NCBI RefSeq assembly: GCF_001758225.1
Contig: NZ_MAST01000001.1
Coordinates: 372,001 to 436,000, forward strand
Direction: 5' to 3'
DNA length: 64,000 bases
From: Humibacillus sp. DSM 29435
GTDB lineage: Bacteria > Actinomycetota > Actinomycetes > Actinomycetales > Dermatophilaceae
This document shows positions 26,692-35,630 of this stretch, one piece after another (the first letter of the stretch is position 1; the number at the start of each line of letters is the position of its first letter). The notes under the pieces were generated by a model. That model made no database searches. It had not been told where the DNA came from and saw nothing but the letters and a program-made list of their open reading frames with translations. The position numbers and the translations under genes are program-made.

Positions 26692-27732
26692 GTGACGATC
26701 GCTCGCCAGACCGGCTCGGGAGCCACGATCTACTCGGTGGCCGAGCACGCCGGCGTCTCGATCGCCACCGTGTCGCGGGTGATCCAACGGCCGGAGGTCG
26801 TCGCGGCCGGCACCCGCCAACGGGTGCTCGACGCCATCGAGACGCTCAGCTACGTGCCGGTCAGCGCCGCCCGCAGTCTGGCCGTGCGGCACCACGAGGC
26901 GCACGGGCTCGTGCTCCCCGAGCTGTCCGGCCCGTACTACGCAGAGCTGCTGATGGGTTTCGAGGCCCGCGCGGCCGAGCTCGGGCAGAGCGTCATCCTG
27001 TTGCTGGCCGACAGCAAGAGCGACCTGCCGCGGGCAGTGCGACAGCTTGCGACCCGGGTCGATGCCCTCGCCGTGTTCGGTGAGGTGGTCGACCAGCCGA
27101 GCGTGCAGCGGGTGCTGCAGGCCGGCAAGCCGGTGGTCGTCATCGCCGGCGAGCACCGTGCCGGTGTGGAGTCCATCGCCGCCGAGAACACCTCCAGCGC
27201 CGCGCAGCTCACCGAACACGTTCTCAAGCACGGTCGCAAGCGCCTGCTCTTCGTCGGTGACCCCGACGCGGCTCCCGACATCTCCGGCCGCTACGCGGGT
27301 TTCGTGCAGGCGCACCGGTCGCGACGACGCAAGCCGGCCGATCCGGTGCGCATCGCCTTCCGCGAGAACGACGGCACCGCCTTCGCCGACCGCATGCTGA
27401 CCGGCGAGCATGTCGCCGATGCGCTCGTCTGTGCGAACGACGAGCTCGCCCTGTCGATCATGACGAGGTTGCAGGATGCCGGGCACTCCGTTCCCGACGA
27501 CGTCGCCGTCGTCGGGTGGGACGACGTCATGACGTCCCGGTACGTGCGACCCGGTCTGACCACCGTGCGTCAGCCCGTGGGAGGGCTCGGCCGACTGGCC
27601 GCCGAACGCCTGCACGAGCTGGTGAGCGGCGGTGCCGTGAACGACGACCCTCAGGTGCTGCCGACCCGCATCGTGCTGCGCCAGTCGTGCGGCTGCCCGC
27701 CCGGCGGCGTCCCGGCTCCTCCTCGCTCCTGA
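26692..27732 (+). CDS. LacI-family transcriptional regulator
   Basis: 346 residues from GTG 26692, with SD CGAGGGGA about 7 bp upstream. The N-terminal HTH (IYSVAEHAGVSIATVSRVIQ) and hinge are followed by a periplasmic-binding-like sugar sensor with VCANDELALSIM and VVGWDDVMTSRYVRPGLTTV. It ends with the frequent SCGC motif. It heads a sugar transport and glycosidase cluster and has a LacI-type palindrome in its leader, so it is probably the local repressor released by an oligosaccharide. Start choice: the HTH begins about 14 residues in, and the upstream extension has no domain. Confidence 0.9.
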   Translation: MTIARQTGSGATIYSVAEHAGVSIATVSRVIQRPEVVAAGTRQRVLDAIETLSYVPVSAARSLAVRHHEAHGLVLPELSGPYYAELLMGFEARAAELGQSVILLLADSKSDLPRAVRQLATRVDALAVFGEVVDQPSVQRVLQAGKPVVVIAGEHRAGVESIAAENTSSAAQLTEHVLKHGRKRLLFVGDPDAAPDISGRYAGFVQAHRSRRRKPADPVRIAFRENDGTAFADRMLTGEHVADALVCANDELALSIMTRLQDAGHSVPDDVAVVGWDDVMTSRYVRPGLTTVRQPVGGLGRLAAERLHELVSGGAVNDDPQVLPTRIVLRQSCGCPPGGVPAPPRS

Positions 27733-27803
27733 CCAGCGACCACCTGACCGTCCACTTGACCGACCGACGAGACCCGAGCACGTCCGAGAAAGAGAGAACC
27801 CTC

Positions 27804-29081
27804 ATGAAACGCAGTATTGCCATCACCGTGGCCGGCCTCACGGCAACCGCTCTCACGCTGTCCGCGTGTGGACGCAGCACCGACAGCACCGGCGCGGGGA
27901 GCCCCGAGACCGGCTCTGCCGTCAGCACCGGCGCCGCCAAGGGCACCATCACCGTCTGGGCCATGGGCGCCGAGGGCGACAAGCTGCCCGACCTTGCCAA
28001 GGAGTTCGAGGCCGCCAACCCAGGGGTCAAGGTCAATGTGACTGCCATCCCTTGGGATTCGGCGCACGACAAGTTCACCACAGCGATCACCGCCAACAAG
28101 ACACCTGACGTGGCCATGGTCGGTACGACGTGGATGGGAGAGTTCGCCGGGCTCGACGCCCTCGACCCCACCCCCCCGTCGATCGACAAGAGCGCGTTCT
28201 TCCCCGGCGCCCAGAAGACGACCGAGGTCAACGGCACCTCGTTCGGCATCCCCTGGTACGTCGAGACGCGAGTCGTCTACTACCGCACCGACCTGGCCAA
28301 GAAGGCCGGCTTCGACGCCGCCCCCACCGACTGGGACGGCCTGAAGGCGATGGCCAAGGCGATGCAGACCAAGGCCGGGGCCAAGTGGGGCATCGGGCTG
28401 CAGGCGGGCGGCACCGGCTCATGGCAGTCGATCATGCCCTTCGCCTGGTCGAACGGCGCCGAGCTCACCAAGGACAAGGGCTACAGCTTCGACAGCCCCG
28501 AGATGCTGGAGGCGGTCAAGTACTACCAGTCGTTCTTCACCGACGGCATCTCCAACAAGGCCGCACCGGCCACCCCGACGACGGAGCCCGACTTCGCCAG
28601 CGGCAAGGTGCCGATGTTCATCTCCGGGCCGTGGGAGATGTCGGCCGTCGAGAAGGTCGGCGGCGCCGGCTTCAAGGACAAGTACAACGTTGCGAAGATT
28701 CCTGCGAAGAAGCAGTCGTCGTCGTTCGTCGGTGGCTCCAACCTGGCCGTCTTCAAGAACACCCAGAACCGCGACGCGTCGTGGAAGTTCGTGAAGTGGC
28801 TGTCTGACCCCAAGGTGCAGGTCAAGTGGTACGGCATGTCGACCGACCTCCCGTCGGTGCAGAGCGCGTGGGAGGACCCGACGCTCTCGGGCGACAAGAA
28901 GCTCGCGGTGTTCGGCGAGCAGCTCAAGACCGCTCAGGCGCCGCCGTCGTTCGCGACGTGGGAGCAGGTCATCACCTCCTTCGACACCGAGATGGAGAAG
29001 GTGACCAAGACGGGAGCCGACCCGGCCGCTGCCCTCAAGACCGTGCAGCAGCAGGCGCAGTCGATCGGGACGGGCCAGTAG
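27804..29081 (+). CDS. Sugar ABC transporter substrate-binding lipoprotein
   Basis: 425 residues from ATG 27804 with SD GAAAGAGAGAA. Signal peptide with lipobox LSAC (Cys22), then a Ser/Thr/Gly linker and a family-1 extracellular solute-binding fold: GTITVWAMGAEGDKLPDLAK, TPDVAMVGTTWMGEFA, GIPWYVETRVVYYR, MFISGPWEM. Such proteins bind oligosaccharides outside the cell. The two permease genes follow immediately. Neighbouring glycosidases suggest beta-glucan oligosaccharides as ligand, which is inference. Confidence 0.92.
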   Translation: MKRSIAITVAGLTATALTLSACGRSTDSTGAGSPETGSAVSTGAAKGTITVWAMGAEGDKLPDLAKEFEAANPGVKVNVTAIPWDSAHDKFTTAITANKTPDVAMVGTTWMGEFAGLDALDPTPPSIDKSAFFPGAQKTTEVNGTSFGIPWYVETRVVYYRTDLAKKAGFDAAPTDWDGLKAMAKAMQTKAGAKWGIGLQAGGTGSWQSIMPFAWSNGAELTKDKGYSFDSPEMLEAVKYYQSFFTDGISNKAAPATPTTEPDFASGKVPMFISGPWEMSAVEKVGGAGFKDKYNVAKIPAKKQSSSFVGGSNLAVFKNTQNRDASWKFVKWLSDPKVQVKWYGMSTDLPSVQSAWEDPTLSGDKKLAVFGEQLKTAQAPPSFATWEQVITSFDTEMEKVTKTGADPAAALKTVQQQAQSIGTGQ

Positions 29082-29084
29082 GCC

Positions 29085-30044
29085 ATGTCGCTTCCGACGA
29101 CCGCGACGGAGGTTCCGGCAGTACCGGGTGACAGCTCGGGCCCGCCGGCCAAGCCCGCAGGCAGCAGAGCCGGCCGGCGGGAGGCGCGTGCCGCCTGGAT
29201 TCTCGCGGTGCCGTTCTGCGTGCTGTTCCTGACGTTCACCGCGTGGCCGGTGGTGCAGTCGCTGTTCATGTCGTTCACCGACACGAAGGCCCGCGACCTA
29301 CGCAACCCGTTCAACGTCAACATCATCGGGCTCGACAACTTCACCAAGGCGCTCGGTGACCCCGTCTTCCGCAAAGCCGCCCTCAACACGGCCTACTTCG
29401 TCGTCATCGGGATGCCGCTCACGCTTGCTCTCGCGCTCGCCGCCGCCGTGGCGCTCGACAAGGGCATCACCCGGTTCCGCTCGGTGTTCCGGCTGGGCTT
29501 CTACATCCCGGTCATCACCTCGATCGTCGCCGTCGCCGTGGTCTGGCGCTTTCTGCTGCAAGACCCGGGCGGCCTGATCAACACCGCTCTGGGCTGGGTC
29601 GGGATCAGTGGCCCGAACTGGCTCGGAGACCCCAGCTCGTCGATGCCCGCCCTCATCATGATGGCGTCGTGGCGCAACTTCGGCACCGGCATGATCATCT
29701 TCCTGGCCGGCCTGCAGGGGGTGCCGCAGTCGCTGCACGAGGCCGCGGCCATCGACGGGGCGGGCGTCTGGCAACGCTTCCGGCACGTCACCCTGCCCCT
29801 GCTACGACCGACACTGCTCTTCGTGTCGGTGACGACCGCGATCGGCTACCTGCAGTTCTTCGAGGAGCCGTTCGTGATGACCCAGGGCGGTCCGCTCAAC
29901 AGCACCGTCTCGGTGTCGATGTACACCTACAACCAGTTCGGCTTCGGCAACTACGGGCTCGCCTCGGCGATGAGCTATCTCATCTTCTTCGTCATCGCCA
30001 TCGTCACCGCGATCCAGTTTCGGCTGCTCCGAGAGAGGACCTGA
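29085..30044 (+). CDS. Sugar ABC transporter permease, MalF/UgpA type
   Basis: 319 residues, starting 3 bp after the binding-protein stop. A cytoplasmic basic N-terminus is followed by six predicted membrane segments. The EAA loop HEAAAIDGAGVWQRFRHVTL, which docks the ATPase, is present. It pairs with the following permease. No ATPase gene is in the cluster, so a shared MsmK/MsiK-type ATPase elsewhere would energise uptake, as usual in actinobacteria. Confidence 0.92.
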   Translation: MSLPTTATEVPAVPGDSSGPPAKPAGSRAGRREARAAWILAVPFCVLFLTFTAWPVVQSLFMSFTDTKARDLRNPFNVNIIGLDNFTKALGDPVFRKAALNTAYFVVIGMPLTLALALAAAVALDKGITRFRSVFRLGFYIPVITSIVAVAVVWRFLLQDPGGLINTALGWVGISGPNWLGDPSSSMPALIMMASWRNFGTGMIIFLAGLQGVPQSLHEAAAIDGAGVWQRFRHVTLPLLRPTLLFVSVTTAIGYLQFFEEPFVMTQGGPLNSTVSVSMYTYNQFGFGNYGLASAMSYLIFFVIAIVTAIQFRLLRERT

Positions 30045-30045
30045 C

Positions 30046-30945
30046 ATGAGCGTCGACACCCGCCGCCCACCGTCGTCAGCGAAGGCACCGGATCCCATCA
30101 AGACCTCAGAGTCGGGAATGGTCGGGTCGAGCCGCAACGGGCACTGGTGGCTGTACGTCATCCTGGCGCTGGCCCTCGTCGTCGTCATCGCCCCGTTCGT
30201 GTGGATGGTGCTCGGCAGCTTCAAGGGCGAGGGTGAGCTGCGTCAGATCCCGCCCACGTGGTGGCCCGAGAAGGCCTCGCTCGACAACTACACGCAGCTG
30301 TTCTCGAGGTTGTCCTTCGGCACCTACTTCCTCAACTCGACCATCGTGGCGGTCGTGGTGACGGCCGGCAACCTGCTCTTCTGCTCGATGCTCGGCTATG
30401 CCCTCGCGATGCTCGAGTTCCGGGGCAAGAAGGTCATCTTCGCCGCCGTCATGACCACCTTGATGATCCCCGGCGTCGTGACGTTCGTGCCGCTGTTCGT
30501 GCTCGTCGCCAACGTCGGCCTCGTCGACTCGCTGCCGGGCCTGTTCCTGCCGTTCCTGGTCGCCCCGTTCGGGGTCTTCCTGATGCGCCAGTTCATCCTC
30601 GGCCTGCCCAAGGACCTGCTCGATGCCGGTCGGGTCGACGGGGCCGGCGAGCTGCGAATCTTCCGCCAGATCATCCTGCCCCTCTGCGGGCCGGCACTGG
30701 CCACGCTAGGCATCCTCACGTTCCTGGGCAGCTGGAACAACTTCCTGTGGCCACTCGTCGTGGCGCAGTCGGAGACCCACTACACGTTGCCCGTCGCCCT
30801 GGCTCTCTACTCGACCGGCCAGAACAGCACCAACTACGGGCTGCTCCTGGCGGGCGCGACGGTCGTCATCATCCCGATCCTCGTCGTGTTCCTGGTCTTC
30901 CAGCGGCGGTTCATCGAGGGCATCGCCACCACGGGCATCAAGTAA
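30046..30945 (+). CDS. Sugar ABC transporter permease, MalG/UgpE type
   Basis: 299 residues, beginning 1 bp after the first permease stop with SD GAGAGGA. Six membrane segments are visible; the EAA-type loop reads LLDAGRVDGAGELRIFRQII and the C-terminus ends VFQRRFIEGIATTGIK, typical of MalG-like CUT1 permeases. Together with the upstream permease it forms the membrane channel of the cluster transporter. Confidence 0.92.
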   Translation: MSVDTRRPPSSAKAPDPIKTSESGMVGSSRNGHWWLYVILALALVVVIAPFVWMVLGSFKGEGELRQIPPTWWPEKASLDNYTQLFSRLSFGTYFLNSTIVAVVVTAGNLLFCSMLGYALAMLEFRGKKVIFAAVMTTLMIPGVVTFVPLFVLVANVGLVDSLPGLFLPFLVAPFGVFLMRQFILGLPKDLLDAGRVDGAGELRIFRQIILPLCGPALATLGILTFLGSWNNFLWPLVVAQSETHYTLPVALALYSTGQNSTNYGLLLAGATVVIIPILVVFLVFQRRFIEGIATTGIK

Positions 30946-30999
30946 CCACGGCTGCGTCCCGAACGACCGGCTTCCCGAACCACCGAACGGAGCTCAACC

Positions 31000-32661
31000 A
31001 TGTCAGCAGCCCTGCCCAACCTCCCCACCTCCACCGATGAGACAGCGGCAGCGTCGCCGCACGGCGCTGTCGGGCGAGCCAGCACGTCGCGACGCACCCT
31101 GCTGGTCAGCGGGGCGGCATCCGTCGCGGCCTTCGCGTTGCTGCCCTCCCGAGCCTCCGCGCAGACCCTGGGCTCTGCGCCTGCGCTGATCGGAACGACG
31201 ACCACCGACGCGACCCGGCGAACGCAGTCACGCCGGTGGGCGGCCGACACGTGGCGCAGCCTGGAGCGCATGACCGACTCGCGCACCGGCCTACCGGCCG
31301 ACAACATCGCCGAGTCGCTCGCGGCCGCAGACCGTTCGGGGTACACCAGCCCGACCAACATCGGTGGCTACCTCTGGTCGACCGTCGTGGCGCGTGAGCT
31401 CGGCCTGATCACGCACCGCGAGAGCACGGCACGACTCATGCGCACCCTGCACACCCTGGCCCGCCTGCAGCACCACCGGCCGAGTGGCATGTTCTACAAC
31501 TGGTACGACGAGGCCACCGGTGACGTCATCACCACCTGGCCCGACAGCGGTGACATCACCTACCCCTTCGCCTCCAGCGTCGACAACGGCTGGCTGGGCG
31601 CTGCGCTGCTCGTCGTCAAGGGCGCCGACCGCACCGCCGCCCCGCTCGCCGCGCGCCTGTTCAAGCGGATGCGCTGGGACATGTACTACAACGAGCACAG
31701 CGCAACCCGCCCCGGCGGGTTGATCCACGGCGGCTTCTACGACGGCGCGACCCCGCCCGACTACGTCGGCGTCGTCGGCAACTACATCGGGGTGGGTGCC
31801 GACGTCACCTACACGCCGAACTACTACGACACCACCGTCTCCGAGACCCGGATCACCACCTACCTCGGGCTCATCACGGGGCAGATCCCGGCCAAGAACT
31901 ACTACGCGCTCTGGCGCACCTTTCCCGACTCGTGCGACTGGTCGTGGCCCGAGATGCAGCCGGTCGGTGTCACGCGCACCTACTTCGGTCAAGAGGTGTA
32001 CGAAGGCGCGCACACCTACCGCGGCCTGCACGTCGTGCCCGGCTGGGGTGGCAGCATGTTCGAGGAGCTGATGCCGGACGTCTTCGTGCCCGAAGAGCGC
32101 TGGGCGCCGCGCAGCTGGGGGCGCAACCACCCGTTGCACGTTCGCGCCCAACGTGAGCACGGTCTGCTCGAGGCCGACTACGGCTTCTGGGGGTTCTCAC
32201 CCTCGAGCAACCCGGCCGGCGGCTACCGCGAATACGGCGTGGACGCCCTCGGACTCAACCCTGACGGCTACTTCTCCGACCAGGAGAGCACCAACTACGA
32301 CCCGGGCTACGGCGACTGCCGCCCCGCCACGAACCCCAACCCCACCTACGGTGACGGCGTGGTGACACCACACGCGTCGTTCCTGGCGATGATGCACGAG
32401 CCGCATCAGGCCTACCGGAACCTGGCCGGCATCCAGCACGAGCTCGGCGCCTACGGTCGCGGTGGGTTCTTCGACGCGGTCGCCGTGCGCTCAGGCACGA
32501 TCGCACGGCGCTACCTGGCGCTCGACCAGGCAATGATCATGGGCTCGTTGGGTAACGTTCTGTGTGACAACGTGATCCGCCGTGCCTTCAGCACCCGGGC
32601 CGTGGAACGGGCCCTGCGGCCGGTCATCGGCGTCGAACAGTTCGGGGCGGGGTGCGCCTGA
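31000..32661 (+). CDS. Tat-exported glucoamylase-family / GH144-like glycoside hydrolase
   Basis: 553 residues. The N-terminus has a twin-arginine signal (SRRTLLVSGAASVAAFALLP) with likely cleavage after SRASA, so it is folded before export. The mature part matches the DUF3131/glucoamylase (PF10091) alpha-alpha-barrel type: TGLPADN, SPTNIGGYLWSTVVA, MFYNWYDEATG, SSVDNGWLGAAL, GWGGSMFEELMPD, DYGFWGFSPSSNP and PHASFLAM. Relatives in GH144 are endo-beta-1,2-glucanases. It would cut an extracellular glucan so that the transporter can import fragments. Exact linkage specificity is inferred. Confidence 0.8.
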   Translation: MSAALPNLPTSTDETAAASPHGAVGRASTSRRTLLVSGAASVAAFALLPSRASAQTLGSAPALIGTTTTDATRRTQSRRWAADTWRSLERMTDSRTGLPADNIAESLAAADRSGYTSPTNIGGYLWSTVVARELGLITHRESTARLMRTLHTLARLQHHRPSGMFYNWYDEATGDVITTWPDSGDITYPFASSVDNGWLGAALLVVKGADRTAAPLAARLFKRMRWDMYYNEHSATRPGGLIHGGFYDGATPPDYVGVVGNYIGVGADVTYTPNYYDTTVSETRITTYLGLITGQIPAKNYYALWRTFPDSCDWSWPEMQPVGVTRTYFGQEVYEGAHTYRGLHVVPGWGGSMFEELMPDVFVPEERWAPRSWGRNHPLHVRAQREHGLLEADYGFWGFSPSSNPAGGYREYGVDALGLNPDGYFSDQESTNYDPGYGDCRPATNPNPTYGDGVVTPHASFLAMMHEPHQAYRNLAGIQHELGAYGRGGFFDAVAVRSGTIARRYLALDQAMIMGSLGNVLCDNVIRRAFSTRAVERALRPVIGVEQFGAGCA

Positions 32662-32730
32662 CCCCGCCTGATCATGGCGACACACGCCCACCAGATCTCT
32701 GACCCATGCTCACGAGGAGGGCCCTGACGA

Positions 32731-34608
32731 ATGCGGCCGACGACGTGCATCACCGACGACGGGGTCGAGTTCCGCGACCTCAACGGCAACGGGTCGATGG
32801 ACCCCTACGAGGATCCGCGGCTCGCTGTCGACGCCCGGGTCGACGACCTGCTCGCCAGGCTGTCGCTGCCGGAGAAGGTCGGCCTGATGTTCCACACGGT
32901 CATCGAGGCCGGGCCTGACGGTTCGCTGCTCGAGACGCCGGGCGCCATCAGCAAGTCGGCCGCGACTGACGTCATCACGCGAAAGCACCTGTCGCACTTC
33001 AACGTGCACGCCCTCCATGATGCGCGAACGGCGGCGCGCTGGCAGAACAACCTGCAGGCGCTGGCCGAGACGACACCGCACGGCATCCCCGTGACGATCT
33101 CGACCGACCCCCGTCACGCGTTCATCGAGAACGCGGGTGTGTCGTTCTCCGCCAAGGCGTTCTCGCAGTGGCCCGAGCCGCTCGGGCTCGCCGCGCTGCG
33201 CGACGCCCGCCTCGTGCGGCGCTTCGCCGACATCGCCCGGCAGGAGTATGTCGCCGTGGGCATCAGGGCGGCGCTCCACCCCACGGTCGACCTCGCCACC
33301 GAACCGAGATGGGCTCGGCAGGCCGGAACCTTCGGTCAGGACGCAACGCTGACGACCGAGCTGGGTGTCGCCTACCTGCAGGGATTCCAGGGTGACGCGC
33401 TGACGGGCACGAGCGTGGCCTGCACGACCAAGCACTTCCCCGGTGGCGGGCCTCAGCTGCACGGCGAAGACGCCCACTTCCCCTACGGACGCGAGCAGGT
33501 CTACCCAGGGGGGCGGTTCGCCGACCACCTGTCGCCCTTCCCCGCCATGATCGAGGCCGGAACGGCGGCGATCATGCCGTACTACGGGATGCCGGTCGGT
33601 CTCGAGATCGACGGGGCCGCCGTCGACGAGGTGGGCTTCGGCTACAACCGGGCCGTGATCACCGACCTGCTGCGCGGAACGCTCGGCTACGACGGTGTGG
33701 TGCTCACCGACTGGGAGCTGGTCAACGACAACCACGTCGGTGACCAGGTGCTGCCGGCGCGGGCCTGGGGGGTCGAGCACCTCGCCCCCCCCGCGCGGCT
33801 GGAGATGATCCTCGCGGCCGGCGCCGACCAGTTCGGGGGTGAGGAGTGTGTCGAGCTGCTGCTCGAGCTGGTCGCCCAGGGCCGGGTGACGCAGGCCCGG
33901 ATCGACGAGTCGGCGCGGCGGTTGCTGACGGTGAAGTTCCGCCTCGGACTGTTCGACGATCCCTACGTCGACGAGGACGTCGCGGCCGAGACCGTCGGTC
34001 GTCGCGACTTTCGCGACGAGGGGTATCTGGCCCAGGCACGGTCGGTGACCGTGCTGACGAACGTCGCCGTCGATGGCGAACCGGGCGAGGCGAGGTTGCC
34101 ACTCGCGAGCGGCCTGCGGGTCTACGCGGAGAACCTCTCGCAGGCGGCAGTCGAACGCCACGGCAAGCTCGTCGACCGCCCGGAGGATGCCGACGTCGCG
34201 GTGGTGCGCCTCTCGGCTCCCTTCGAGCCCAGGTCAGACCTCTTCCTCGAGTCATGGTTCCACCAGGGGAGTCTCGACTTCCCGCCCGGGCTCGTGGCCC
34301 GGCTGGAGCGGGTGGCGCGACAGTGCCCGCTGGTCGTCGACGTGGTGCTCGACCGACCGGCCGTGCTCACGCCCCTGCTGCCCTTCGCGAGCGCCGTCGT
34401 CGCCAGTTTCGGCACCAGCGACGAGGCGCTGCTCGATGCCCTGACCGGAACGATCCCCCCGAGCGGCAGGCTGCCCTTCGACCTACCCCGCTCGATGGAG
34501 CAGGTACGGCAGCACCCGGAAGACGTCGCGGGCTATGACGATCCGCTCTTCGGCTTCGGTCATGGCCTCACGCTGGAGCCCGATGACCCTCCTCACCACG
34601 AGGTCTAG
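32731..34608 (+). CDS. Glycoside hydrolase family 3 beta-glucosidase
   Basis: 625 residues from ATG 32731, with SD ACGAGGAGG. It starts with the frequent GH3 leader DLNGNGSMDPYEDP, then the (beta/alpha)8 domain containing KHFPGGG and the nucleophile Asp327 in VVLTDWE. A C-terminal alpha/beta sandwich with PPSGRLPFDLPRS follows. There is no signal peptide, so it acts in the cytoplasm on imported oligosaccharides. It follows the exported hydrolase by 69 bp and precedes an NTF2-like gene by 9 bp. Shorter than many GH3 enzymes, since it lacks an FN3 tail. Confidence 0.9.
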   Translation: MRPTTCITDDGVEFRDLNGNGSMDPYEDPRLAVDARVDDLLARLSLPEKVGLMFHTVIEAGPDGSLLETPGAISKSAATDVITRKHLSHFNVHALHDARTAARWQNNLQALAETTPHGIPVTISTDPRHAFIENAGVSFSAKAFSQWPEPLGLAALRDARLVRRFADIARQEYVAVGIRAALHPTVDLATEPRWARQAGTFGQDATLTTELGVAYLQGFQGDALTGTSVACTTKHFPGGGPQLHGEDAHFPYGREQVYPGGRFADHLSPFPAMIEAGTAAIMPYYGMPVGLEIDGAAVDEVGFGYNRAVITDLLRGTLGYDGVVLTDWELVNDNHVGDQVLPARAWGVEHLAPPARLEMILAAGADQFGGEECVELLLELVAQGRVTQARIDESARRLLTVKFRLGLFDDPYVDEDVAAETVGRRDFRDEGYLAQARSVTVLTNVAVDGEPGEARLPLASGLRVYAENLSQAAVERHGKLVDRPEDADVAVVRLSAPFEPRSDLFLESWFHQGSLDFPPGLVARLERVARQCPLVVDVVLDRPAVLTPLLPFASAVVASFGTSDEALLDALTGTIPPSGRLPFDLPRSMEQVRQHPEDVAGYDDPLFGFGHGLTLEPDDPPHHEV

Positions 34609-34617
34609 GTTGTCGGC

Positions 34618-35010
34618 ATGGAAGCTTGCCATCTGCTGACTTCGCTCTGCGAAGCGATCGACGACCACCGTTGGGGTGACCTGCCGATGTTGCTGCACGA
34701 CGACTTCACGTGCCGGTACGCGCACACGGGCGAGACCTTCGACAAAGACGCGTGGGTGCGGTTGAACGTGGAGTACCCCGGGTTCGAGCACCTGGTCGTG
34801 CACGACCTGGTGTGCTCAGACCGTCGTGCCGTGGCCCGATGTGCAGTCACGGCCCGAGTCGACGGCCATCTGGAACGGTTCGAAGTCGCCACCTTCGTCG
34901 CTTCGGAGGACGGCCTCATCAAGGACATGACCGAGGTCTGGACCGACGTGGCGCGAACCCCACCCGTGGGCACCCGACCGGGGCAGGCCGGAGGTGCCCC
35001 AATCGGTTAG
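34618..35010 (+). CDS. NTF2-like / SnoaL-type small protein
   Basis: 130 residues. Cone-shaped NTF2-fold pattern: an N-terminal helix with LCEAIDDHRWGDLPMLLHDDF, then strands TCRYAHTGETF, RAVARCAVTARVDG and FEVATFVASEDGLIKDMTEVW. It begins 9 bp after the GH3 stop and is probably the last gene of the sugar cluster. Members are enzymes or ligand-binding proteins; the role here is unknown. Confidence 0.75.
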   Translation: MEACHLLTSLCEAIDDHRWGDLPMLLHDDFTCRYAHTGETFDKDAWVRLNVEYPGFEHLVVHDLVCSDRRAVARCAVTARVDGHLERFEVATFVASEDGLIKDMTEVWTDVARTPPVGTRPGQAGGAPIG

Positions 35011-35062
35011 GGCCTCCGGCTCCGAACACGTGATGAGCGCACAGCAGCGCGCACCACGCTTG

Positions 35063-35134
35063 GGCGGCTGGCCCGTTGAGGTACGTTAACCGCCACCCCA
35101 GAAGCCTGGCATCGCGAGAGCGAGCCAGGCTTTT
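35063..35134 (+). ncRNA. Candidate structured RNA, copy 1 (32-bp element plus hairpin)
   Basis: The 32-bp block 35063-35094 (starts GGCGGCTGGC, ends GTTAACCGCC) recurs exactly at 35563-35594. Seven bases later comes a hairpin: 9-bp stem AAGCCTGGC/GCCAGGCTT (35102-35110 with 35124-35132), one unpaired A (35111), a 4-bp stem TCGC/GCGA and a GAGA tetraloop, then T residues. The second copy has the same layout with another stem sequence, which supports a paired RNA. It is 53 bp after the NTF2-like stop. It could also be a repeat-associated transcription terminator. Confidence 0.45.
35102..35134 (+). terminator. Rho-independent terminator candidate
   Basis: Strong hairpin with a 9-bp outer stem, a 4-bp inner stem, a GNRA-type loop and TTTT at 35131-35134. 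It would end transcripts of the sugar cluster and forms the 3' part of the candidate RNA copy 1. Confidence 0.65.
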
Positions 35135-35189
35135 CGGGTTGTCGAACGGGCCGGTTGTCATTCTGGCCGGGGCCGGGGCCGGGCAGGTC

Positions 35190-35438
35190 TCAGCCCACGT
35201 AGCCCTCGACCGTCTTCTCGCTGCGCACCGACGCCTCTTCGGGGTTCTCGCCGAACTCCCGCTTGGCGCGGCGCTGGCGCAGCAGGTCCCAGCACTGGTC
35301 GAGCTCGACCTCCAGAGACCGAAGGCGACGGTGCCCGTCGTCTGGGGTGATGCTGCCCTGCTGGAGCGCGGTGCGCAGCCGGTGCTCCTCGTCGATGAGC
35401 GACCCGATGTGTTCCTGGATGTTCACGTCTTCAGCCAT
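35190..35438 (-). CDS. DUF2630 family protein
   Basis: 82 residues from ATG 35438 (MAEDVNIQEHIG). It matches the small actinobacterial DUF2630 family: SLIDEEHRLRTAL, LRSLEVELDQCWDLLRQRRAKREFG and SVRSEKTVEGYVG. Two helices with strong heptad character suggest a coiled-coil hairpin. Function is unknown. It lies alone between the two 32-bp direct repeats. A longer in-frame start at 35486 lacks family similarity. Confidence 0.85.
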   Translation of the reverse strand: MAEDVNIQEHIGSLIDEEHRLRTALQQGSITPDDGHRRLRSLEVELDQCWDLLRQRRAKREFGENPEEASVRSEKTVEGYVG

Positions 35439-35562
35439 CTCGCCACTATGGCACGACGCAGTCGGGACCGAAATGCGATGTATCAACCAGCGCGAGGAGC
35501 GCTCTGAGGGGCAGGGATGGTGCGGGGAGTTGGGGGACGCCCCGCACCACCCAGACAGCTTT

Positions 35563-35630
35563 GGCGGCTGGCCCGTTGAGGTACGTTAACCGCCGACAGG
35601 AGCCCGGACCCCGCACCGGGGCCGGGCTCC
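35563..35630 (+). ncRNA. Candidate structured RNA, copy 2 (32-bp element plus hairpin)
   Basis: 35563-35594 is identical to 35063-35094. After four bases there is a hairpin: 9-bp stem GGAGCCCGG/CCGGGCTCC (35599-35607 with 35622-35630), one unpaired A (35608), then CCCC/GGGG (35609-35612 with 35618-35621) closing a small loop. The stem sequence differs completely from copy 1, while stem length, bulged A position and inner stem length are kept. Only weak T residues follow. Confidence 0.45.

Noticed and set aside
35063-35094. tRNA or rRNA fragment at the 32-bp element
   Set aside because: No cloverleaf, T-loop or anticodon arm can be folded, and no rRNA match is apparent.
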